DNA of 64,000 nucleotides from Anniella stebbinsi (GCA_029215795.1 JARDYH010000004.1:33050001-33114000), one strand, 5' to 3'; shown: positions 32,511 through 42,600, numbered from the stretch's first letter. Notes: generated by a model not told the origin, from the letters alone. Numbers and translations: made by a program.

Positions 32511-33129
32511 ATCTAAACTGACCTCGTCTTTTTCATATGACGTAATATCTTATACTTAATGCACCATTACCAAATGCTGGTCTAAGTACTTCCTTCAGAA
32601 ACTTCAGAAGAAGGAGATGCCATAGGCTGCCTAAGCAAGTCCTTTAGTTTGTCTCTAAAACTGGTAATTCCTTAAATATTTGGGAGTGGAGGGATCAGGT
32701 AGGAAGAAATCAACTTTGAATAAAATTCTTCAGTAGGATTTTTGAAGAGAAAACTTTACATGATGGAATATGAAGGGAGTATATAAGAACAGTGCTTCCA
32801 TTTAGTGGTAGTAAATACTTCTCAACTTTATTTCAAAACTGACTTATGTTCTTGGGACTACTTTCCATAGTGCAGACACATAAACGATACATTCTCAAGT
32901 ATGCTTTATTTGGAGCATTGCTAGTTCCAGCCTATGATTGCTTGAGGGAGGGTAGGATCTGTTCCATACACATAGTTTGGGATTAACATATTAGTATATC
33001 TACAGTGTTCATGGTTAAGCTGAATATGAAAGACTTGATGGACAGTTGGAAATGTAAATAATGGTTGTGTAATATCTACTTGAAGTAGAGGCAAGGAGAA
33101 GACTCTTAACATAAATTGAACATTTTTAA
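32511..33129. other. Intronic sequence, nothing recognised
   Basis: No gene or named repeat is supported after the hAT right duplication. Confidence 0.3.
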
Positions 33130-33179
33130 TTTGCTTTTTAAAATCTTCTTTCTTTTTACTGCTTATACCTATGTTCACC

Positions 33180-33241
33180 ATTCTGGAATCTGTTTTAGGT
33201 ATGGAATGGTATATAAATATTGTAAATAAAATAAATAAATA
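33180..33241 (+). mobile_element. LINE 3' tail with (TAAA)n
   Basis: It reads ctgttttaggtatggaatgg, then tatataaatattgtaaataa and an AAATAAAT tail. It is the terminal piece of an L2-type LINE. Confidence 0.5.
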
Positions 33242-33247
33242 TTTAAG

Positions 33248-33326
33248 CTGCAATCCTATGCTAGCATACCCGGAGTATATCTATTGAACTCAATGGGGCT
33301 TATTTCTGAGTATAAGACTGCATTGT
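33248..33326. repeat. 80-bp palindromic dispersed element, copy 4
   Basis: It reads ctgcaatcctatgctagc through aactcaatggggcttatttc. Both arms are visible and the right arm is degraded. Confidence 0.75.
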
Positions 33327-33659
33327 GAGCAGAGGTGTAATGGAGCCAGGGCTCACAGGGATGCAATGATGACACTTGTTTATTAGCAGGGATGCTGATG
33401 TCAACTGCCACCCCACCCACCCCACGTTCCTTCCGAGCTTAGCTGCAATCCTCACACTAGCTTGGACAAAATGAATTTTCCTAGCAATAATATACTGTTC
33501 CCTGTTGTAATTCAAAGTATTTTGGGGGTGGCTTGGTTTCGAACAGGCAATTAAGATCTGCTCGTCGTGGAGATCAAAACTGCCTGAATTTTTTGACCCT
33601 CCTTTGGGGAATGGCTGTAGGAACTGTCATTATGAGTGCTTGTATTTCAAAATTTACCA

Positions 33660-33667
33660 TGACGTCA
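33660..33667. promoter_or_regulatory. Consensus CRE octamer
   Basis: TGACGTCA is the full palindromic cAMP-response element. It lies 5' of a moderately GC-rich stretch (33715-33775). Whether it works as a promoter is unknown. Confidence 0.3.
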
Positions 33668-33966
33668 CTGGTTGTTAGTAGTATTTAGGGATCTTGGCAG
33701 TATAAGCTCTTAGAAGGTAGTGGTCGGAATCGGAGCAGCTCAGAGCACCAGCGGCAATAGTAGTAGCAGCGGGCATACCTGGTGGTCTGTGGAAAGGACT
33801 TTGAAGAACACCTGATTCCTTTCCTAGCGCCACTTTTCATTATTTGATAAAATTGAGAACACCTGGTATACTGCATCTGTTACTGTGACATCTGGTTTTT
33901 ATTATTGTCAACTGCTTTGAGAATCATGATGGTTGAAAAGCAATTGTGTGGGATCGAGAGTAAAGT

Positions 33967-35705
33967 AGTTGCATTTGGGCCCCATTGATCAATGTGAAAT
34001 GTTAGTCATGACTAAGTGACGTCCCACAGTTTTCAGTAGAAATGGGATGCAACTAACTTATTTTGGGAGTAAGCCCCACTGAACTCAGTGTGACTTCTGA
34101 GTAGACATACACTGGATTGCTCTGTTAGTCTGGATCCAACCATTGTAAAAAAAAAAAAAATGAAAATAAAAGTGATGCAATTTAGAGTTGGCAGAGGAAG
34201 CATATTTTTAGAGTATATACTGCATACTCTTTACGTTGAAAATAAGAATTGATTTGCTGGAAGTCGAAAAGTCTCTCTAATCCAGCATGCTGTCTTGAAC
34301 TGCAGCCATACAGATTCCTCTGGGAAGCTCAAAAGCAAGGCACGGATGGTGATAAACCATTCACCATTGTTTTCCCTCAGTACCTAGCAATTAGAAACAT
34401 ACAGCTTTGAACATTAAGATAATGTGATAGTAAAATTTTCTAAATTTTAATTGAGAGATGAAAAACATTCTCTCCAATGTAGCGGAATACTCTGCGTATT
34501 CTTGGAAACAATTAATCTTGTTCCCTAAAGTTAAGGATGGCATTTGCATGACTGTGATGTACTGCAATCATGACCCAGTACAAATGTATTATCTATAATA
34601 TGTGTAATTATATAAAGATGGTGATTAAAGTGTAATGCATTCTAGGATGAATATGAATTGAGGATGTTTCTCTCTGCTTTCCTTAGCACCCCTTTGTAGT
34701 ATTCACCATTAATTAGTCTCCAAAAAGTCAGCACATTCTAATCTACTTTGTGTAGAGAATCAATATAGCATATTCCTTCAGCAAAGCGAAGGGCGTGAAT
34801 TAATAAAGTATCTCAGCATTCCGAGAACCGCTTCTCTCTTCTTTTTTGACCTAAGTGGATGTTCTCCTCCTTTTGGTTTTTATTAAACCATGTAAGACAT
34901 TAGTTTATATGCAGCTGTTAAGCTTGTAGTTTTAGAGAAGTACTTCAGGTTGTAATTTGTAGTGCACAGAGAAGGATCTTCCAAGTTGCATATGTGAAAA
35001 ACTGTCTCTCTGTGCAGGAGTTGGCTTGCCCAGCTTGTAAATTATCTGCCTGCTTGATTTTAACTAAGCCATGCGGTGAGGGTTGGCCCTCCAAGATGGG
35101 GGTGGGCAAACTTCAGGCTTGTGGGTTTTGCTTTGTTTTTTACTAGACTCCTGAGATACATTAACCAGAGCCTGGCCCTGGTGCAAAAGACATACAATTA
35201 GAAAGAAACAATTTTGAGTAAAGGAATGTGTTTTCTGTACCAGAAATGAATGGAGTACATGGCCATTCAACATAAAAATGCACTATCGGTTGTCACTTCT
35301 CCAATTGTTTTTCATTTAGAGTATAATTTAGAGTTGGAGTGAATCAATGTGCTGGGAATTGTAGTCAGCAATATTTATCTTTATTATCAGATTTAGGAGA
35401 AGATGTGCAGGGGCTGAACCAGTGTCTGGACTCAGTAAAGGACTAGGGGGCTGCTTTCACTGTGCCAGGTTGCTGCCACTTAGAGGAAAACTCCGTGCTT
35501 TCACTGTTGCAGTGTGGCAGGAGGTAATCTCGATGCGGGAGGCAGCACGGGCTTTTCAGCAGCCATTTGTCTTGCCAGGCCCATCCCCTACCCTTTGCCC
35601 AGGCTTCCAGCAACCAGGAACACTTCCGTCTCGATGCCAGAGTGAGGTCAGATGGTGGATGGGCCATAGTGATTTCCCTCTAGCATACAAAAAGTCAGGG
35701 TAAGT
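33967..35705. other. Intronic, mostly repeat-poor block
   Basis: It holds a palindromic 80-bp copy (34050-34120), a poly-A run (34146-34159) and a repeat-free AT-rich stretch, 34540-34830, that could be conserved noncoding DNA. A hAT-like start, gggggtgggcaaacttcagg, lies at 35098 without a matching right end. No gene is supported. Confidence 0.35.
34050..34120. repeat. 80-bp palindromic dispersed element, copy 5
   Basis: It reads ttttgggagtaagccccact through gtgacttctgagtagaca. The inner parts of both arms are preserved and the outer ends are weak. Confidence 0.7.
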
Positions 35706-36487
35706 TAGGGTGACCAGATTTTGGAAACCAAAATCCCAGTCCCCCCCCCGGCCACCCCCCCCACCCAAAACAACCCCCCCAAGCCACCCCCCCCAAAAAA
35801 CACCAGCTTGGACCTACCGGGTTCTCTTCCTCCACCACCCGCGCTGGGTCCTCCGCTGCAGCCCCGCCGGGTCAGCCACCGCCCCCAGGTCCCCTGCCGC
35901 CGCCGGGTCCTCCACCACCACCAGGTCCTTCGCCGCCGTTGCTGGGCTCGTAAGGCCAGAGGCCGTGAGGAAGAGGAGGGAGAGGGCCGATTACATCACT
36001 TCCGGATCCGGCCCTCTCCAAAGAGGCCAGAGGCTGCGCGGAAAAGACGGGAGAGGGACGGATCCGGAAGTGATGTAATCGGCCCTCTTCCGCCTCTTCC
36101 GCCTCTTCCACGCGGCCTCTGGCCTCACGAGCCCAGCAACAGCGGCGAAGGACCTGGTGGTGGTGGAGGACCCATCAGCGGCAGATCGGCGGCGGTGGCG
36201 GCGGAGTAGTCCGGGAAGCGGCTGCCCCAGCAGGTAAGTGCCCCCCCTCACGCCTCGCACTCCAGAGGGAAGTGGACGCCCATGCAGGTAAGGAGCGCGA
36301 GGCGCGAGGGGGGGCACTTACCTGCTGGGGCGGCCGCTTCCCGGGCTCCTCCACCACCGCCGGGTCTACCGCCACTTGTCGCCGCTCGCTGGCACCGCCG
36401 CGTGACCCCCGCCGCCCCCCGGTTGGCCCGGATCGGCCTAGGTTTCCCGGTTAGGACCGGGAAACCCTGGGCGATCTGGACACCCTA
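35706..36487. mobile_element. GC-rich hAT element with large internal palindrome
   Basis: This 782-bp element has inverted ends (TAGGGTGACCAGAT at the left; the right end reads TAGGGTGTCCAGAT in reverse complement). Its flanks are a perfect 8-bp duplication, gggtaagt, at 35698-35705 and 36488-36495. The interior is proline/arginine-coding-like GC-rich DNA only by composition. A large imperfect palindrome spans about 35905-36170, with ttacatcacttccggatccg on one arm and its complement on the other. An outer pair, cagcaggtaagtg and cacttacctgctg, lies at 36231-36243 and 36315-36327. I see no transposase. Confidence 0.87.
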
Positions 36488-36939
36488 GGGTAAGTCCCTG
36501 ACTTTTTAAATATGCTGCTTCATGGGAAAAACCTGCATTGGCTGCGAATCAGCAGCTGTGTCGTATAACTGATGCAGCGCCACTACACAGCCACTGTGGG
36601 GCTTTTCAAATATATAGACAGACCCTAGATGAAGCCAATAAACAAAAGTTAAATCCAACAAGATGGAGGCCCTGTGCGTAAGCAATTCTCATGTCCAGGA
36701 ATTGAGTGTTCAGCTTATTCCAGATGTCATTGGACTCCTATTGAAAGACCAGGTTTGTAGCTTGGAGGTATCCCCAGATCCAACTTTGCTACTAGGAGCC
36801 TAGGTTGGGCTTCAGCTGGTTCACAGTGAAAGTCTTTCCTGTATAGGCGTAGATTGGCCACGATGGCCTATGCTCAGGTAACCTTCTGGTTGGACTAATG
36901 TAATACATTGTAATGGGGATGCATGAATTAGTGCAGAAT
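36488..36939. other. Intronic sequence, nothing recognised
   Basis: After the hAT right duplication there is no supported gene or repeat. Confidence 0.3.
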
Positions 36940-37460
36940 GATATTGTAGAGTTGAAAAAAGGTAACTAAAATTATCAAAGGGCTGGAACAACTCCCCCCT
37001 ATGAGGAAAAGTTTTAACATCGGGGACTGCTTAGCTTAGAGAAAAGGCAAGTGTGGGGAGACATGATAGAACAATACAAAATTTGTGGATTGGGAGACAT
37101 TTTTCTTCCTTTCTCATAATGCTAGAATCCAGACTCATCCCATTAAACTGATTGGTGGAAATTCAGGGCAGATAAAAGGCAGTACTTCTTTCTTAAACTC
37201 TGGAATTTGCTACCTCAAACTATATGATGACCATCGATTTGGATGGCCTTAAAAGGGGATTAGACAAAGAAGGTAAGGCTATCAATGGCTACTAGTTCTG
37301 ATTGTATTTGCTACCTCTAGTATCAGAGGCAATACACCTGTGTGCACTAGTGGCCGGGGAACATGGGCAGGAGGGTGCAGCTGGTTGGCCGCTGTGTGAA
37401 CAGAATATTGAACTAGATGGACCTTTGTCTGATCCAGCATTGCTCTTCTTATGTTAACAG
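36940..37460 (+). mobile_element. CR1/L2-group LINE 3' end (family A)
   Basis: The broken ORF2 tail reads GLLSLEKRQ then GDMIEQYK and, further on, FRADKRQYFF. The 3' UTR ends in actagatggacctttgtctg then atccagcattgctcttctta. Plus strand; longer at its 5' side than the other family A copies here. Confidence 0.72.
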
Positions 37461-37790
37461 TTGTGTCCAGATGGAATCATATTACACAAATTCCAAGGGA
37501 GATGTATTGGTTGCCTGTTTGCTTCTGGGCCCATTTCAATGTGCTGGTGTTTACTTTTAAAGACCTAATCAACTCGGATCCAAAATATCTAAAGGAACAC
37601 CTGCCCATGTCCTAAGATCTGCAGGGGAGGTTCTCCAAATATTTTCTACCCATTACGACCTGGGAAAGAGCCTTCTCTGTCACACTGAGGAACACCCACC
37701 TCACAGAGATGTCACAACCATTCAGGTGCCAAGTCAAGATTTTTGTGTTGGCACAAGCATCTAAAGTTGGTCAATTTGTTTTATAGTGTT
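37461..37790 (+). mobile_element. L2-clade ORF2 C-terminal fragment
   Basis: One frame reads HITQIPREMYWLPVCFWAHF and NVLVFTFKDLINSDPKYLKE, the L2 C-terminal region (compare 19814-20200 on the minus strand and 60080-60240). ERAFSV follows at about 37670. It is broken by stops. Confidence 0.7.
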
Positions 37791-38063
37791 ACTGCATTTT
37801 AATCTTCCCAGAGCTGCTGAAAACCTGAAATTCAGAAAACTTTTCAAAACTCTCCCTTCACCTTTGGCAGATGATGTGAATTTACTTCAGGCATATCAAT
37901 GACAGTTGCTGAAATTTAGGTTTATTCAAGACGGATGTTTTTTCTTTGCTTTAGTTATCTTCTTAAGACATGTGGTAAATAATAATTGTACATGAAATAT
38001 CAGTGCACTGTTGGCTTTTCCAGCAGGGACATAGCTAATGGAGGACTTTTGGTGAAGACATCA

Positions 38064-38119
38064 CCATCAACAACTGTGAAATACTGGGTGTGCATTCAGT
38101 ATTTCACAGTTGTTGATGG
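38064..38119. repeat. Perfect 23-bp hairpin
   Basis: Arms 38064-38086 and 38097-38119 are exact reverse complements (ccatcaacaactgtgaaata, then ctg) with a 10-base loop. The perfect arms end 35 bp before the hAT element at 38155. Confidence 0.85.
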
Positions 38120-38154
38120 GGATCATGGAATGGTGTTTGGTATGGAACAATTAA

Positions 38155-38640
38155 TAGTGCTGGGCAGAATCTCTATTTTTGAGAACTTTCTCTCCCTGCG
38201 AAAGAGGCATTGTTTTTTCTGCTGCTTTCACAGGGAGAGGGGAAAATTTGGAAAGCCGATCGCTGAGGGACCTTCTTCCTATTTTTAGTTTCTTTTAAAA
38301 AAAAAACCCACCCCTCTTCCCTTGGCATTTGGAGGAGACCAGCAGCTTTTAGTGAATGCCTATTGAAGACCATGTGACCTCTCCCTCTCCAATAAGCATT
38401 CAGGAAGAACTCATGGGCTCCTGAAAATGCTGGGGGTGTTTTTTAAAAAAATTAAAAGAAAGAAAGAAGACCCCTCAACAACCACATTTAAAAAGCATGT
38501 GGAAACCCTGTCCCCCTCCCCAAGGAGAAAATTCTCTGAAATTCTCACCTCTCCCAGCCACTTTCGACTGAGTTTTCGTTTCCCCCCGCAACCCCCATGA
38601 AATGCTGAAAATGGAATGGTCAGAATGCTGCATAGCACTA
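38155..38640. mobile_element. hAT non-autonomous element
   Basis: This 486-bp element starts TAGTGCTGGGCAGAAT and its right end, in reverse complement, reads TAGTGCTATGCAGCAT. It is flanked by acaattaa (38147-38154) and acaattat (38641-38648), a 7-of-8 duplication. There is no coding capacity. Confidence 0.8.
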
Positions 38641-39325
38641 ACAATTATTGATGAAAAGTGGTAGTGTTTGATAGTGGCATTTGATAGATAGCATTTGATA
38701 TGTGACAGTGTTTTTTAAAAGAACCATCTCCTTAAATAGATGATGGAAACAATTGATAAAATTTGGAATTCAAAAAGCAAATTTTAAGGTATTATTACTG
38801 CATAGTAGATTTCCCCCCTGTTATCTCTAGTGCTTATGCTCAATAAAAGAGATTTCAGGTCTGTATGCATATGTGATGAAGCCGCCTCTACGTTACTGCC
38901 CACGTAAAAGAACATTCAGTTTGAATGAAGAGATGAAGCTTAACCTAATTGTATTATATGGCTCTCCTCATGTCCTGATCAGTGTTTTTTGGGGGTACTC
39001 TCTGAACCTTTCCACTTCTTTCCTCTCAAAAAAGCCACAGCACTATAAAATCCTTCTGGAAAATTTGAAAGTGACAGTTCACTAATTAAGAGCAGTCAGC
39101 AGTAATATCTATTTGTGCAATTACTTTTTAATTTCTTTTCCTATATGCAGCAGCACTAAACTATTACTTCAGGGATCATTCTGGGTTAATTAATTAGCAC
39201 AGGCATTCTTGGCTATTAGGAGCTGTTGTTTTTAGGTTGTTTCCTAGCTGGCTTCAACAGTTCACATCTAAAGAATATTTTCCATATTAGAAGAACATTT
39301 AAAATAGTTTCTTAAGCCTTTTCTG
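38641..39325. other. Intronic, repeat-poor sequence
   Basis: No gene. The part 39090-39240 (tgtgcaattactttttaatt, then gttaattaattagcac) is a candidate conserved noncoding block by appearance. Confidence 0.3.
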
Positions 39326-39540
39326 TTCTATTTATTACATTTATTCTACCTTTTTTCCTTAAAGGAACCCAAGGCAACGTACATAATCCTCCTCATCTCC
39401 ATTTTATCCTCACAACAACAACCCTATGAGGTAGGTTGGGCTGAGAGACTGTGGCTGGCCCAAAGTCAGCCAGTGAACTTCTATGGCTGAATGGGGATTA
39501 GAATCCGGATGTCCTGACTCCTAGTCCAACATTCTATGTT
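39326..39540 (-). mobile_element. tRNA-derived Sauria-type SINE, minus strand
   Basis: In reverse complement it reads ggttgttgttgtgaggataa, ggcgttccttt-like tail sequence and an upstream tRNA-like head. The core match is to the plus-strand copy at 61141, including cagcccaacctacctca. The head is decayed. Confidence 0.7.
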
Positions 39541-40192
39541 GCATAGAATGGTTGCCATGTTTTTTGTGATTCTTCATGCCTGTTTTTATATGGTGAATGA
39601 TGAAAAACTACTTGAAGCTTGTGCATGCAAGAACGTGATTATTTACAAGATACTGGGAAAATCCCAAAGATTTAGCTTGTTCAAAGCAGGCTATTGACTT
39701 GGAAAGAATTAAGGGCTCTTGAGATAAGTGATTATGTAAATCAGGGATGGACAGCTTCTGTATTTGCAGACAATTAATTCTAGCACACATTATTCAGGAG
39801 GCTGTAACTATCCAATCAACTAATGGTGGGTCAGGCTCTAATTTATTAAGTTATTTATAGACACTTTTCCCCAAGTTTCCTAGTGGCTACCATGATTTTT
39901 AAAAAAAATACTGTTACTACTGGCCCACCTTAGTTAATGGCCCAGGTTGGTTGGTGGTTGTTTCTTCAATGAAATCTATATTTGGGAGATCTGGAGATCT
40001 CTTCTGAAATCTCTCTTATTAGCTATCAGTGCCATTGTGTATTTATTGTCTCAGCTGTTTGGGCCCTTAATCATGCTAAACTGTGACTTAATTTTATTTC
40101 TGATAGTTCTTTCCACCCCACCCCACCATCTTCTCGCTGCTGATCCACTCGGAATAATTTCCAGAGGGATAGCTGTGTTGACCTTTTGCAAC
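39541..40192. other. Intronic sequence, nothing certain
   Basis: A possible hAT start (cagggatggacagcttctg at about 39742) has no recognisable right end. No gene is supported. Confidence 0.3.
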
Positions 40193-40270
40193 AAGAACAA
40201 CAAAGTCTTGCAGCAAAGTGTCTTAAAGACTAACAAAATATTATGGCACAAACTTTCATGGATGGGAGCA
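40193..40270 (+). repeat. Unnamed dispersed repeat, copy 2
   Basis: It reads aacaacaaagtcttgcagca with taaagactaacaaaatatta and aactttcatgga. It matches 29487-29575 in the same word order. Confidence 0.6.
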
Positions 40271-40274
40271 CACT

Positions 40275-40410
40275 TCTTAGTCTTAGTCTTAGTCCTAGTA
40301 TTAGTATTATATTTATTTGTATCCCACCTTTTGCCCAATGCTGGGCCTCAAGGCGGCTTTACAAAATTAAAGCATATACAGTTAAAACATATGCCATAAT
40401 GAATGGGTTA
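40275..40410 (-). mobile_element. LINE/SINE 3' tail with (TTAG)n
   Basis: A short (TTAG)n run is followed by atatttatttgtatcccacc and gcctcaaggcggctttacaa, a minus-strand terminus of the CR1/L2 group. Confidence 0.55.
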
Positions 40411-40417
40411 GTTCATA

Positions 40418-40520
40418 ACAGTGGTCCCCAACCTTTTTGGATCCGTGGGCACATTTGGGACCTTGTGAAACTGCTATGGGCACCACCACAAAATGCCTGG
40501 TCCGTGGATCACCGCTTTGG
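40418..40520. mobile_element. hAT-Charlie-like fragment
   Basis: It starts cagtggtccccaaccttttt, a classic hAT-Charlie terminus. Only the left part is clear; the right end is uncertain. Confidence 0.55.
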
Positions 40521-40596
40521 CATCTACCTGTCATGTCTATGGATTTTAGGTTGCATCTTATTCAGCAAAAAGTTTTATTTCATATGTATTAGACTA

Positions 40597-40680
40597 GGGT
40601 TGCCATAATCTGGATCCACAAAACCAGGACAATTTTGGGGGGGGGGGGGCGGGAGGGGGGCTAGGATTTTTTAAAAACTG
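40597..40680. mobile_element. Truncated hAT left end with poly-G run
   Basis: ctagggttgccataatctgg resembles the TAGGGTGACCAGAT termini at 18148 and 35706. A G-rich run (40637-40650) follows. The rest of the element is missing. Confidence 0.45.
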
Positions 40681-40707
40681 AGCTGTCTAAGCTTTAGTTA
40701 TCTAACA

Positions 40708-40795
40708 GCGCAATCCTGTGCGTGTCTACTCAGAAATAAATCCTATTGAGTTAAATAGGACTTATTCCCAGGTAAGTATGTATAGGATTGCAGCC
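40708..40795. repeat. 80-bp palindromic dispersed element, copy 6 (best preserved)
   Basis: The left arm (gcaatcctgtgcgtgtctac, then tcagaaataaatcctattg) pairs with the right arm (ttattcccaggtaagtatgt, then ataggattgc). The right arm contains cag|gtaagt at 40769-40777, a perfect splice-donor consensus on the plus strand. Confidence 0.82.
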
Positions 40796-41117
40796 AAAGT
40801 ACTTAAGCACCTGCAAATAAATAATAGGCAAAGAACAATTTAAGCAATCAAACAGAAAAAAATGACACTAAATTACATTTCTCCACTAGTTCTCAAAAGC
40901 TAGAGGAGAATTCAATACGGAGACTTACCCCCATCCCAATCACCCAAGTAGTTACCATAGGATATTAATATTAAAAGATATTGTTTAACCCCAAAGTAGC
41001 CATCTACTTCGTGTTCAAGTGGTGGCCCTAGCAGAATATGTACTGTTCGGTGCCACTAGATGAAGAGATCATAATGAATTGTAAATAATAGTAACAATAG
41101 TAATGCTGATTTTCGTA

Positions 41118-41472
41118 GGCCCCCTCCACAAGGATGCGCTTTTGCGCCCGGTTCCGTGATTATGCGCATTATCGCGGAGGCGCTTTTACTCCTAATCCCT
41201 CTGCACCGGAGGCGGCGAGAGGCGGCGAAGCGCATTAATTCATGTCCAAAAAGCGCTTTACAAGCAGTTAATGCGCGTAATCGCTTGTTCACACTGCGAA
41301 AATGCGCTTTAACGGCCGGAGCAAAATAAAAGTCGCTATTTAACGCGCGTTCGAAAATGCGCATTATCGGGGAGATAACGCGCCTGTACGCCCGTTTTGC
41401 GCTCCGTGCTTGTGGAGGTAAATTTTTTAATGAGCCTTCAAGGCTCATTAAACGTCTCGTGTGGAGGAGGCC
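41118..41472 (+). mobile_element. CpG-rich MITE, 355-bp family, copy C
   Basis: It starts ggccccctccacaaggatgc, ends gtggaggaggcc and is 355 bp. Flanking triplets are gta and tta. It holds several ATGCGC-TTA words (ttatgcgcattatcg, ttaatgcgcgtaatc). It is less mutated at CpG than copies A and B, so probably younger. Confidence 0.82.
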
Positions 41473-41538
41473 TTAGACATATTTAAAAGGTAACACCCCC
41501 TCCCCCCTCACAAATACGGACCCCAAATTAAATTTAAG

Positions 41539-41625
41539 GCATGATCCAACCAAAGTTAAGCACTTTTAAGGCTGCCTACCTGGGAGTAAGACTCATTGAA
41601 CACAGTGGGGCTTATGTTTGAGCAG
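41539..41625. repeat. 80-bp palindromic dispersed element, copy 7
   Basis: It reads gcctacctgggagtaagact through acagtggggcttatgtttga. It lies between MITE copies C and D. Confidence 0.65.
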
Positions 41626-41646
41626 GGAAGTTGCCTGCTTCTCTCA

Positions 41647-42001
41647 GGCCTCCTCCACACGAGATGTTTAATGAGCCTTGAAGGCTCATTATAAATTTTA
41701 CCTCCACACCAGCGGAGCGCAAAACGGGCGTAGAGGCGCGTTATCTCCCGGATTATGCGCATTATCGAATGCGCGTTAAATAGCGACTTTTATTTTGCTC
41801 CGGCCGTTAAAGCGCATTTTCGCCGTGTGAACAAGCGATTATGCGCATTAACTTCTTGTAAAGCGCTTTTTGGACATCAATTAATGCGCTTCGCCGCCTC
41901 TCGCCGCCTCCGGTGCAGAGGGATTAGGAGTAAATGCGCCTCCGCGATAATGCGCATAATCCCCGAACCGGGCGCAAAAGCGCATCCTTGTGGAGGGGGC
42001 C
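41647..42001 (-). mobile_element. CpG-rich MITE, 355-bp family, copy D (inverted)
   Basis: It is 355 bp, in the opposite orientation to copy C, with a perfect 3-bp duplication, tca (41644-41646 and 42002-42004). The ends read ggcctcctccacacgag and aggatgcgc-type in reverse complement. Only 174 bp separate it from copy C, so the pair can fold back. Confidence 0.85.
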
Positions 42002-42004
42002 TCA

Positions 42005-42482
42005 GTAAAATAAATGATATGGGGAAGTTCACACTCTCAAAATTCTCTAGGCTATCTGTAGGCAGAAAAGTGGGGAGAGTTATTGTTTCACTGAATTTCT
42101 CCTAAGGGAGGATAAATTCTCCAACAGTTTCTCACAGATAGGGCTCACCATTGGCAGGGGTTCTAGCACAAGTTCTTTCTTTTTTTCTGAAGCGTTTTTG
42201 GTTTGATGCATTGCTACTGCAAGTAGCAACCGCGTCACTTATGTTGAGGCTTCCACTTTTTTGAGGTAGAATTTGGGGTTTTGAGCTTATCCAATTACTG
42301 AGAGGTAGCTGAGGGTGCCGTTGTGTTTTCTCTCTCTATTACACATTTTCTCATTCCTCTGCAACTTCCCAGGCCACCTGCCATTCCTGGACTGAAAAAG
42401 CCCCATGGGAGGAATGACCTGATGATGTCTTCCTCATGATGGCTTTAACTGCAGGACGTGGAGGAAGTTGAGGAGGCTACAG
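42005..42482. other. Intronic sequence, nothing recognised
   Basis: No gene or named repeat is supported. Confidence 0.3.
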
Positions 42483-42600
42483 AGACCCATTTATTTATTT
42501 ATTTATCGCTTGCATTTTTATACTGCCCAATAGCCAAAGCTCTCTGGGCGGTTTACAGAAATTAAAACCATGACAACTATTCAAAATATAAAACAACAAC
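42483..42600 (-). mobile_element. LINE/SINE 3' tail, minus strand
   Basis: A (TTTA)n run is followed by actgcccaatagccaaagct and ctctgggcggtttacagaaa, the reverse complement of the L2-type terminus. Confidence 0.65.

Noticed and set aside
35710..36375. Six overlapping frames of 60-160 codons around 36 kb
   Set aside because: They lie wholly inside the GC-rich hAT element and are simple Pro, Arg, Gly and Ser strings from its palindrome.
38064..38119. Annotated miRNA gene
   Set aside because: The stem is only 23 bp and perfectly paired with a small loop, unlike most animal precursors, and there is no expression evidence. Kept as a hairpin only.
39742..39800. hAT insertion starting cagggatggacag
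   Set aside because: No matching right end or duplication was found, so it is not listed as an element.
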